In this document: one piece after another, positions 49,553-58,217 of the stretch
Position numbering within the stretch: position 1 is the first letter of the stretch
How the letters are laid out: every line of letters starts with the position of its first letter
Assembly: GCA_039707655.1 (NCBI GenBank)
Contig: CM077665.1
Coordinates: 310,434,486 to 310,498,485, forward strand
DNA from: Elymus sibiricus
Taxonomy: Eukaryota > Streptophyta > Magnoliopsida > Poales > Poaceae
DNA: 64,000 nucleotides
Direction: 5' to 3'
Notes under the pieces: generated by a model
Told to the model about the DNA's origin: nothing
Database searches by the model: none
What the model saw: the letters and a program-made list of their open reading frames with translations, nothing else
Translations under genes and position numbers: made by a program

Positions 49553-50950
49553 AGTACTAATGATCCCACTATTTTGGAGGGTGTCGAATCTTATGGCAAT
49601 AATTATGAAAGTGGATTTGGAGAGGTCATGACTTTATTTAGTGATGATTGCACTATTTCAAAAGAGGTTTCAATTGATTATGATGAGAACAAAGTTGCTA
49701 CTTATGATGATTATTGTGATAAAACTTATATTATAAAAAGTAGTGATAAATACTCTTATAAACTTTTCATAATTTATGGATACCATTTTTACTGAACATT
49801 ACTCTTTTAATGTGGAATCAATTTATAGTGTTCAAGTTATATACGATACTCCCACTATTATGAATGAGAAGAAATTTGCTTGTGTGGATAGTAATAAATT
49901 TTCTATGCATGTGGATCATGAAAGAATGCTTTATGTGATGGTTATACTGTTGAATTTTTTCATGATACTACTGAAAATTATTGTGATGGAGGAACTTATG
50001 CTTATAGATATATCAATAATGTCAAGTTTCCTCCCTATGTGATGGAATTCTTGAAGTTGCACTTGTTATGCCTTCCTATGCTAGTTACTTTGTTCTTCAA
50101 TAAAATATTCTCTTGCAAGTTTCCAATGCATAGGAAGTGTGTTAGGCTTAAATTTGTTTGCTATATATTTCATGATGCTCCCTTTATGTTTCAATTCTTC
50201 ACTTTTATGTGAGCATCATCAAAATTATCAATCCCAACTAAAAGGATTTAAAGAAAAGCACTTGCCGGGGGACAACCCAATATTTATCCTTTATGTTTTT
50301 GATTGCTTACATGATTAAGCTATTTTAGTAATCATATTATGTATCTTTTATTCCAATAAAGTACCAATTAAAGCCTTTGGGATAGTGTGGATACTTGTTG
50401 ATTTGATTATGTGCAAAAACAGAAACTTTTGCGTCTAGTATATGACTTCTCTGATGTTACTGGAGCGTGAAAATATTCTGAATTTTTTTAAGAGTATTTA
50501 TCTAGGAATTATATATGTTATCTTAATTTTTGAGAATTTTCAGAGAAAGGGAGGTACGGTATTAGTTCAGATCTTTAGAGGTTGTTCTGTTTTTGACAGA
50601 TTCTGTTTTGCATGCATAGTTTGATTGTTTTAGTGTTTCCATAGCTTATATTGAGTGATATAAATTATGGGAATGATAGAATACAACAAGTATTATGTGA
50701 GAACATTTATGAATCTTTTATTGAAAGTACCTAAGTGAACGATCTATTTTACTATACTAACCCATCTCACGAAGTTCCGTTGAGTTTTGTGTGATTGAAA
50801 ATTTCAAGTTTTGGGTGAGGTACCGATATGAGGAGAATAAGTAATGGCAAGAACCTAAGCTTGGGGATGCCCAAGGCACCCCAAGGTAATATTCAAGGAA
50901 GACTCAAGAGTCTAAGCTTGGGGATGCCCCGGATGGCATCCCCTCTTTTC
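49553..50950 (+). mobile_element. Internal fragment of a relative of the non-autonomous LTR element
   Basis: Colinear with about 26000-27530 but diverged. It has Tyr/Asp-rich frames (49574-49795, 49776-50042), the landmark TTTAAAGAAAAGCACTTGCCGGGGGACAACC, then a GTGCAAAAACAGAAACTT segment, and finally the paired AAGCTTGGGGATGC stem-loops. Left and right ends are cut by an LTR and by a gypsy element. All frames are broken, so it is a dead remnant. Confidence 0.75.
50860..50943 (+). other. Conserved paired stem-loops (second copy)
   Basis: Two hairpins (50860-50885 and 50920-50943) have the same stems as those at 27445-27527. Changes fall in the loops (CGA to CAA, CCGGAA to CCGGAT) and the spacing differs by one base. 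Each contains AAGCTTGGGGATGC (50857-50870 and 50914-50927). Confidence 0.7.
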
Positions 50951-51010
50951 CGCCGGGTAGTAAAGCATGTCACCTGCGGGCGTAGTGAGAACCACGCCAG
51001 CCCCCGCGCC

Positions 51011-52751
51011 CTAGTGCGCGAAGGCCCCGTCGAAGTGCATGTTCCAGCCCCCGGAGATGGCCTCCTCGGGCAAGGGCGACTCCTCGTGAGGCTCATCCTG
51101 GTGCCGGTCCGTCCACTCTGCCGTGAAGTCCGCGAAGGCCGCACCCTTGATGGTCCTGGTGGTGAGGAACTCCAGCTCGAAGGGCTGCAGCTCGATGTTC
51201 CATTCAGCCACGCGGCCGGTGGCGTTCGGGCTCTGCAGGACCTGCTCCAGCGGGTAGGAGGAGATCACTCTGATTGGGTGCCCCTAGAAGTAGTGACGCG
51301 GCTTCCTAGAGGCCATGAGGAGCGCCAGGAGGAGCTTCTGCTGCATGGGGTATCGCTCATGTGTGTCTCGTAGCACCATACTGACGAAGTAGACGGGCTG
51401 CTCAACGAGGTGCGTGACCATGGTGTCCGAGTCGTTCTCACCAAGAGGCTCTGGCGGCGGCGCCGTGAGGGCCTCCGGGAGCGAGACCCGAGTGGCCTCC
51501 TGCGGGTGAGCTGGGGCCTCCGGAGGGGGGACCTCGGTAGGCGCCGACAGGGCCTTGAGAGGCTCACGTGGTGCCTCCGCAGGTGTGGTGTCCGCAGGCG
51601 CGGACTCGGCGGGCTTCAGTCTCTGGAAGGAAGGCTGCTCCCGTTCCACCACGAGGGCGGCGCTGGCCGTCTGAGGGGTGGCGTTCGCGAGGGCGCGGGG
51701 CGACCATGACAGGAGGGCTTGTGAGGTACCTCTTGAGGTCCTCAAAGGCACTGTCAGCCTCGGGGGTCCACTTGAAGGGGCCAATCCTCTTTATGAGTTT
51801 GAAAAATGGCAGAGCTCGCTCGCCAAAGTTGGAAATGAAGCGACCGAGCGAGGCCATGCACCCCGCCAGGCGCTGCATCTCCGTGAGGTTGAGGGGCGGT
51901 CGCATCTGCTCGATGGCCTTGATCTCGGGGTTAGCCTCGATGCCGCGATGGGAGACCAAGAAACCCAGGAGCTTGCCGGAAGGAACACCGAAGACGCACT
52001 TGGTGGGGTTGAGCTTAAGGTTGACCTTGCGGAGGTTGGAGAAAGTTTCCTCCGGGTCCTCGATGAGGGTGCGCACCTCGCGCGTTTTGATGACGATGTC
52101 ATCGACGTATGCTTCCGTATTTCTCCCCATTTGGCACCCCAGGCAGATGCGCATCAGTCTCTGGAAGGTGGCTCCCGCACTCTTCAGGCCGAAAGGCATG
52201 CACACGTAGCAGAACACTCCTCAAGGGGTGATGAAGGCGGTTTTCTGCTCATCCTCCTTTGCCATCCTGATTTGATGGTAGCCCGAGAAGGCGTCCAGGA
52301 AACAGAGCAGGTCGCACCCCACGGTGGAGTCCACTCTCTGGTCGATCCTTGGCAGCGGGAAGTGGTCCTTGGGGCAAGCTTTGTTGAGGTTGGTGAAGTC
52401 GACGCACATATGCTTGCAGCCGTGCGGTTTGGCGACGACCACGGGGTTGGCGACCCACTTTGGGTGAATTACCTCGCGGATGACTCCGGCGTCTTGTAAT
52501 TTCTCGACCTCCTGAACGATGAAGTCCTGCTTCTCGATCGCCTGGCACCGTACCTTCTGCTTGACGGGACGCGCATTGGGGCACACCACCAAGTGGTGCT
52601 CCATGACCTCCCTTGGCATGCTGGGCATGTCCGAGGCCGTGCATGCGAACATATCGGCGTTCGTCCGGAGGAAGGTGATGAGCGCACTCTCCTTCTCGGG
52701 GGAGAGACCGCTGCCGATGGTGAGGAAGGGACCCGTAGCGCACCCGTCCAA
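51011..52751 (-). pseudogene. Gypsy pol remnant: reverse transcriptase and RNase H
   Basis: RT begins near 52751. It has the conserved VIREVIHPKWVANPVVV, MCVDFTNLNKACPKDHFPLP and FLDAFSGYHQI segments (52221-52751), a stop, then MPFGLKSAGATFQRLM and the catalytic box AYVDDIVIK (51564-52217). An RNase H region follows, degraded at 51284-51784. The last piece (51011-51268) has FELEFLTTRTIKGAAFADF and WNMHFDGAF. In active elements this copies genomic RNA to cDNA. Several frame changes break it. Confidence 0.88.
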
Positions 52752-52793
52752 CGATACTTTCTTGGTCTTGGCCCGCTTTGGGAGAACAGGAGC

Positions 52794-53918
52794 TTATTCT
52801 TCGCGGGCGCAGGCTCGTCCGACTCGGGGGAATCTTCCTCGGTCGGGGATATGGTGGCAGTCATCTTGTAGGTGCGTCGCATCCTTCTCATTGCAGCGGA
52901 CGGCGAGGGTGCCGCTGCACCCGGGCATCTTGATGAGGCCGTAGGCGTGATGAATCGCAGCCATCAACTTGGAGAGCGCTGGGTAGCCCAAGATGGCACT
53001 GTAGGGCAAGACGATGGGGGCCACATCGAAGATGATGAACTCTGCGCGGTAGTTCTTGTGGGTGCCGAAGGTGACGGGGAGGCCCACCTGCCCCAAAGGT
53101 AGAGCGGCGCCGCTAGTGACGCCCAAGAAGGGTCTGGTGGGGGACAGACGCTCGTAGGGCACCTGGAGCGTCTCGAAAGTCTCCACCGAGAGCAAGTTGA
53201 GGCCCGCGCCGCTGTCGATGAGTGTCTTGGCAATGGCCATACCGCTGATGGTGGGGGTGCACAACAGAGGAACAACGCCTACAGCCCTAGTTGATCTGGG
53301 ATGGACACTGGCGTCGAAAGCGACGAGGGTCTCAGACCACCTGAGGCGGCCCACAGACTCAAGCGCCGGCAGGGCCGCGTTCGCCTCGCATGGGAAATTC
53401 TTGAGGTGGCGGCTTGATGGTGGGGCCTGAGCCCCGCCGAGGATGCAGGCCACCCTACGGGGCTCCCTGGAGGCCCCCTTGGGGGCTACGCTCCCGGCTG
53501 GAGCAGCAAGACCGCCGCGCCCAAGCACGGCCGCGTCGCATGGGATGGCGGCGCACTTATGATGCCCGGCGTGTGGCGATGAAGCAAACAGTGAGGGAGG
53601 GGACACCCGGTCGATCCGTGCAGCAGAGACGAGCCCGACGATCGGCACGAGCCAGGCACTGCGCCCGTCGATGGCGGGACGGCAGCGCGACAGTCCCTGC
53701 GCCATGAGTAGCGTGGCGCGCGGAGCTGGGGGCAGCAACATGCCGGCGAGGAAGCGGCGCCGGAGCGGCCAAGCGCCTGCCTGCCTGCTGGCGGGCGGAC
53801 GGAGAGGGCCGCCTACTCCCCAGTTGGCTCGGTGGCGGTGCGAAGGCGCCACCCCAGGGCACCTCGGGCGGTGGGCGCCACGTGGATCATGGCACGGCGC
53901 GCAGTGCGCGCTCGACAA
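52794..53918 (-). pseudogene. Gypsy gag-end / aspartic protease remnant
   Basis: The 374-codon frame has a GC-rich, Arg/Pro/Ala-rich first half without clear gag motifs. The second half is a retropepsin-like protease: AIAKTLIDSGAGLNLLS (DSG in place of DTG), then TFETLQVPYERL, then EFIIFDVAP and SAILGYPALSKLMA. This order is typical of protease just upstream of gypsy RT. The frame shifts before the RT, so no fusion is encoded. Most of gag is not recognisable. Confidence 0.75.
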
Positions 53919-53998
53919 GTGGCGGCGTCATCCATGCCTTAGGCGACATCGAGGTCGAGGGCGCGAAGACGGCAAATCCCCCTACCTGGCGCGCGAAA

Positions 53999-54890
53999 TG
54001 TCGTAGTATTGGATCTGTGTCCAAGAACTTCTCCACGAACAAGGTTCGAACACTAGGGAGCTTGGCTTGGCGACCTACAACACGACGACAAACATAACAA
54101 GATCGACGACGAGCTCACTCCTTCTCGCCGGAGACCATGGGGACACACGAGCTATCCAGGTCAGGCCACCGAGCGGTGTAAAACCCTACTCCTGCTTGTG
54201 ATTGGATTGTTGTGTAAGGGAGAGCTTGTTGTTCGAGTACACGAGTTGTGGGGGAGAGAATGGCTCGATCCCCTTACATGGATCTGGTCCTGCCCCTCTT
54301 ATCCTGCCTTGGTCCTCTTCCTCGAAAAATATGAGCGGGAAAGGGCGGCAATTCAAAGGGGGACCGGAGCTTAGACCTATCCTGACTAAATGTGGTCTTC
54401 GCCTGATAAAGCGGTCTTCATGACGCGTTCGTGGTCTCGGCAATGACCTCCGCCCTGGCGCGCTGATCCGTCCCGATCCTCTTTCACCGAAATGGCAAGC
54501 TTTGGGAGCCTGCTTTTGGAGGGACAGTGGGCGCCGCTCCCTAATCACCAAAAAGGAAATTGTACCCGGTCGCGCCTGCTGGCACGGCCTCTGTCACCCT
54601 TCCCCACACGGGTGCGTCATCCATGTGCCGGCCGCGGGGTTCTGTGACCGGTTCCGTGCGCCAAGCCTCACGGTGCGGCTCCTCATGGGGGGCCTCGCGA
54701 GGCGATCCGGTACTTGGCGAATCAGGCCAGGCGTAGCCTGGCGGCGAGGGGCCTCACGAAGCTAGACCCCTCGCGAGGCAGTCTCTTCGGGGCGTCTGGC
54801 ACCGAGCCGCCCTCTGCGGGCCGGCCCAGCTGTCACCCCTTGGCCCGAAGGCAGACGGGCCGTGGTACCCTGGTTCCCACTGGGCCGACA
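53999..54890 (-). repeat. 5' LTR of the truncated gypsy element
   Basis: The 892 bp segment starts on the minus strand TGTCGGCCCAGTGGG and ends CAATACTACGACA: TG...CA with 5 bp inverted ends (TGTCG/CGACA). Directly inside, the minus strand reads CGCGCGCCAGGTAGGGGGA, a plausible tRNA primer site. The second LTR is absent, so the boundary rests on termini alone. Confidence 0.7.
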
Positions 54891-55041
54891 GAGAGGGTTG
54901 AGTATCATATCATGATACCGTGTTATATTAAATGATGTGTTACTATGTGTCATGCAGGACAATAAATTACCTATCCTATGATACTAATATATGATATGCA
55001 TTACGGATGTAGTACCATACAATAATATCATATAAATGATA
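54891..55041. repeat. MITE-like TATCATGATACC repeat, split
   Basis: GAGTATCATATCATGATACCGT and following units (ATGATACTAATATATGATATGC) resemble a common Triticeae MITE built on GATACT/AGTATC palindromes. Similar sequence (CTAGTACTATTAATATGATAC) resumes at about 56942, so a Stowaway and the GC-rich block appear to have inserted into it. Confidence 0.55.
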
Positions 55042-55278
55042 CTCCCTCCGTTCCACAATGTAGTGCGCCCGCGCTTCCCAAAATCTAAGTTTGACCACAA
55101 ATTTAAGCAACGAGACCGATTGCAGCGTGAGTAAAAATTATACCATTGAATTCGTATTCGAATGAAGTTTTCGATGGTACAATTTTTACTCCCGGCGTAA
55201 TCGGTCTCGTTGGTTAAATTTATGGTCAAACTTAAAGCTCGAAAACCGAGGACGCACTATATTATGGAATGGAGGGAG
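55042..55278. mobile_element. Stowaway MITE
   Basis: CTCCCTCCGTTCCAC... and ...GGAATGGAGGGAG are terminal inverted repeats flanked by TA on each side (55040-55041 and 55279-55280). The interior has a second inverted pair (GAGACCGATTGCAGC / CGGCGTAATCGGTCTC), giving a long hairpin of 237 bp. Confidence 0.92.
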
Positions 55279-55284
55279 TACTAG

Positions 55285-56943
55285 TAATATTTTTTTGAAA
55301 CTCGGCCCCTCAGGATCTCGATTTCTTAAAAAAGCAGAAGAGAGTTGCCCAGTTAATTTATGGAAAACCGGGCTAAAACCGTTACAACACACCCAACTAG
55401 AAGGGCACCCCGGCCGACCTGGCGCCTACAAGACCCACACACACCGCCGAGGCGAGGACACCGTAGAGATTGCCAGCAATGTCATCGTCATCACCTCTCC
55501 CCGAGCAAGCGACTCCGACTTCAGCGCGGACGACCCGTCAAGGCCCCTCTGAGCGAGTGGCATGCAAAAAACCATGTTGGCCAATGCCAAAGAAATCGGC
55601 CGGCGACGACGAAGACCAGGCAACTCCGACCTTGATGACGAGCATCACAGGGGAATAGGAGCACGTTTGGCGCAGGCAGAGTCCGAAATGCCCATCACCT
55701 GGCATCGTTGCCGACGTGTCGCCCCGCAACGCCGCAGCTCCGACTTCAAGCTCAGGAGCAGCCCGACTGTCGAGGAACAAAGACCAGCCACAACCCTGCA
55801 CATCTTGCCACCATCATCGTCGCCACAGAAGTCGCGACGCCAGAACCTCCACACTGCCAGTCGGGCACCTGCCGACTTCAGCGTCGTGAGCGTCTAGCCC
55901 ATGAAGAGCGCGAACTGGATCCCACGGCCTTCAAGACGACGCCCCAAAGGGGGAAGTGACGATGCCGACACCGACGCCCAGCCCGACCGGGCTTTAGGTT
56001 TTCACCCGAAGAACTAGGACCGAAGGTGTGCAGGGGATGGACTCCTCGGCGGCGCCTCCAAGGAGGTGTAATGACGTCCACGGACGCCGATGCCGCCGGC
56101 CACTAAGCTTTCACCCGGAGCATCGCCCAACACCACACCCTCACGCGCCGCACCTCCGCTAGCCCGCACACCTCCCGCGAAGCTGCTGCGCCGACAGCAC
56201 GCGAGAGCCACCACAAACCATCGTCGCGCCACCACAAACCCATGTCGTCGGCAGGCGCAGACGAGCCGGAACCGGCCGAAAAGCAACCGGATCTGGCGCC
56301 ACCTCCACGCAGCACCGCAACAGCCCCCGTGAGTCAGCAAGAAGCTGACCCACGCGGAGACGAAGGACCCGAAGACATGGAAGAGGCGGGCGCCACCCTG
56401 CCCCCACTCGCCGGGCAGGAGCCGCCGGGCCGCAGCCCCAGATCCTGTCGACGACGCCACCGCGGCTGCCACCCGCCGGAGACACAGCCATGGTGCCCCA
56501 CTCGTCGGAGCCGCAGCGCCCCGCAAGGAGGTCAGCCTCCCCCACCACGAGCTCCCACAAGGCGCCAGACCCGCGCCGCCGCCGGAAACCCCGCGCTCCC
56601 GAGCCGTGCCCCGCGTCGAAGCCCGGCGCGCCCGAGCCGCGCCCCGCACTGCGCGCCCACCCACGTCGCCCCGAACGCAGCCGCCCACGCCAGTGCGCGC
56701 ACCCGCGCGAGCGCCGCGTCGAGGTCCTGCCGGAGCGGACGGCCCGCGCCGTTCCTGCCCAAGCTGGAGAAGGGAAGGCCCCGCCGCCGCCGAGCCGCGC
56801 GGGCTTCGGCCGGCGACGCGCCGGCGGCGGCGAGGGAAGGAGAGGGCCGGGCGGGGGGGGGGGGGGGGGGGGGAGCTCGCTGGCGGCGGCTAGGGTTGGC
56901 TCCCGGGCCGCCCGCGGGAGTGACCAGGGGAGCCGAGACATCC
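55285..56943 (-). mobile_element. GC-rich block, probable minus-strand retroposon
   Basis: A 1.65 kb GC-rich island in AT-rich DNA begins, on the plus strand, with a T run then GAAACTCGG. Read on the minus strand it therefore ends CCGAGTTTCAAAAAAATATT like a poly(A) tail. The other end starts CTAGGATGTCTCGG...CCCTAGCCGCCGCC. CTAGTA occurs at both flanks (about 55281 and 56943). Long frames on both strands are compositional and match no family I know. A LINE 5' portion or a retrocopy is possible. It contains a run of 21 G at 56853-56873. Confidence 0.5.
56853..56873. repeat. Homopolymer run of 21 G
   Basis: An uninterrupted G run near the presumed 5' end of the GC-rich block. Together with 16806-16825 it is one of two long G runs in the window. 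Confidence 0.9.
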
Positions 56944-57540
56944 TAGTACTATTAATATGATACTCTCATTACAACCAGTCTAATAAAGATGCGCCCTCGA
57001 GGTAAGCATTTACCAGTTTCTTAACTACTACAGTAGTAATGATGTAGTTGAGACTCAACACGCATACAGTTGAGACGATGCAACTGAAAAGGTGCAGTTG
57101 AAACACGTGAGACGGTTGAAAAAGTGGAATTGGAACCCGTGAGAGATGCAACTGAAGCAGACACCAAAAACACTGTCAAATCAACTGCATTGCTGTCAAA
57201 TGCACACCATCTACTATATTCCTACGACATCGTAGGAATATTGCTTATTTAAGAAGTTGTGTAAACTTATGCACACATTTTGGAGAAAACAGAAGGCGCG
57301 CGGCTGGCTAAGAATAACGTACAATCTAGCATTTGACATGAGAACGTTTTACACCAAGCAACAATAACAAATTTCTCACGTCCAAGGATCAACCACTTAC
57401 GAGTTACGGCCAATCAACTAGTACAATAACAACTACCAAGGGGTGTACGCTCGTACTATTCGGATGCGTACAAGTTTAGCGGCGTGCCGTCGACTGAACT
57501 TGCGTCGGTGCGTCTTGTCAGATGCGGTGCTAACTTAGCG
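56944..57540. other. 3' flank of the peptide gene; short repeats and a palindrome
   Basis: No gene was found. Degenerate units of GCAACTGAA/CAGTTGA(A/G)AC(A/G) recur at about 57057-57145. A perfect inverted repeat with 11-base arms lies at 57217-57240 (TATTCCTACGA-CA-TCGTAGGAATA). Part of this should be the 3' untranslated region of the minus-strand peptide gene. Confidence 0.5.
57217..57240. repeat. Near-perfect 24 bp palindrome
   Basis: TATTCCTACGA and TCGTAGGAATA are separated by CA. The arms are exact. It could be a decayed MITE core or the 3' UTR hairpin of the neighbouring gene. Confidence 0.8.
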
Positions 57541-57849
57541 CTAGCCGCGGCACTGGTACGCACGGACGCATCCCCGGCCGGTGTACGGCTGCCCGGCGGC
57601 CCCGCACTGCCCGATGCATGCCGGCCTGTTAGGGTTGAGGACCGAGTTGCCGAGGCTGGCAAGCACGCGACGGTGCACCACCGGTGTCAGCTTCTGCGGC
57701 GCCGCCGCGTCGACTCTGTAGGCGGTGCCCATGCTGCCGGCTAGCCCAGCCGTGGTGTCGCCGGCGGCTGGACTGGCTGCGAGAACTGCAATCACACTGC
57801 CGGTGAGCAGCACTACAAGCAGAGAGACGGGCGCCTGATCTCTGTCCAT
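57541..57849 (-). CDS. Small secreted cysteine-rich peptide, RALF-like
   Basis: A single intact exon encodes 102 residues (ATG at 57849-57847, TAG at 57541-57543). An in-frame upstream extension is open but lacks a signal-like start; MDRDQ followed by the hydrophobic APVSLLVVLLTGSVIAVLA is a good secretion signal. Next come an Ala/Gly-rich propeptide, an RRVL site (the dibasic RRxL context cleaved by site-1 protease in RALF precursors) and a C-terminal 39-residue peptide with four cysteines ending QPYTGRGCVRAYQCRG. The PY--RGC-x5-C end matches RALF hormones, which bind FERONIA-type receptors at the cell wall. The YISY motif is absent and the first two cysteines are only three residues apart, so it is an atypical member or a related family. 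It is the only intact non-transposon gene here. Confidence 0.7.
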   Translation of the reverse strand: MDRDQAPVSLLVVLLTGSVIAVLAASPAAGDTTAGLAGSMGTAYRVDAAAPQKLTPVVHRRVLASLGNSVLNPNRPACIGQCGAAGQPYTGRGCVRAYQCRG

Positions 57850-57880
57850 ATTTCCTGCAAAGCCCGCTACGACCACGAAC

Positions 57881-57924
57881 TTATAAATGGAGGCAACTTC
57901 TTGAGGCTGAGGCCAGCTTATAAG
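57881..57924 (-). promoter_or_regulatory. Candidate TATA boxes of the peptide gene
   Basis: On the minus strand CTTATAAG (57917-57924) and TTTATAA (57881-57887) lie about 70 and 35 bases upstream of the ATG. The first allows a conventional leader of about 40 bases; the second would leave almost none. The choice cannot be settled from sequence. Confidence 0.45.
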
Positions 57925-58217
57925 TGAATGATGGTTGTGCAGTGTGGCACACCCGCTTCCCCGACTGGATCCAGCAGGCTCGATTTATTGGTGCAACTTT
58001 TGGTCCAAAGGTACCTGAAACAGATCATCAGCTAACCAATTTTCACTGCAAATTATTGGGCGGACCGCGGACACACTTTTGGCCCTTCTCCTCCAACTGT
58101 CTAGGGCAGCCATACGAACTGAATTTTCCTCCACTAAACCTGGGCCTCGGAGACGACGGAAACTGATTCAATTTACGACATTCCACATATATAAATTGCG
58201 GAACTGCACAGTTCTTA
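57925..58217. other. Upstream region of the peptide gene
   Basis: About 290 bp between the peptide gene promoter and a Harbinger transposon. It contains ACATATATAAATTG near 58187, but nothing else recognised. The transposon therefore limits the proximal promoter to about 370 bp. Confidence 0.5.

Larger units (their letters stand above)
50951..54890 (-). mobile_element. Truncated gypsy retrotransposon (Tat-like)
   Basis: On the minus strand a 5' LTR (54890 to 53999), a leader, a gag/protease region, RT and an RNase H start follow in gypsy order. The element breaks off at about 50951, joined to another element's interior. RNase H is followed by LTTRTIKGAAFADFTAEW and WNMHFDGAF, an arrangement reminiscent of Tat-lineage elements with a second RNase H. 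Integrase and the 3' LTR are missing. GAGAG (54891-54895) would be the target duplicate. Frameshifts and stops make it inactive. Confidence 0.85.

Noticed and set aside
51678..52499. 273-codon plus-strand frame
   Set aside because: Antisense to gypsy RT, whose YVDD and FSGYHQI motifs identify the minus strand as coding.
56159..56941. 260-codon minus-strand frame in the GC-rich block
   Set aside because: Pro/Arg/Ala/Gly-rich with equally long frames on the other strand and a G21 run; no recognisable domain, so not listed as a gene.
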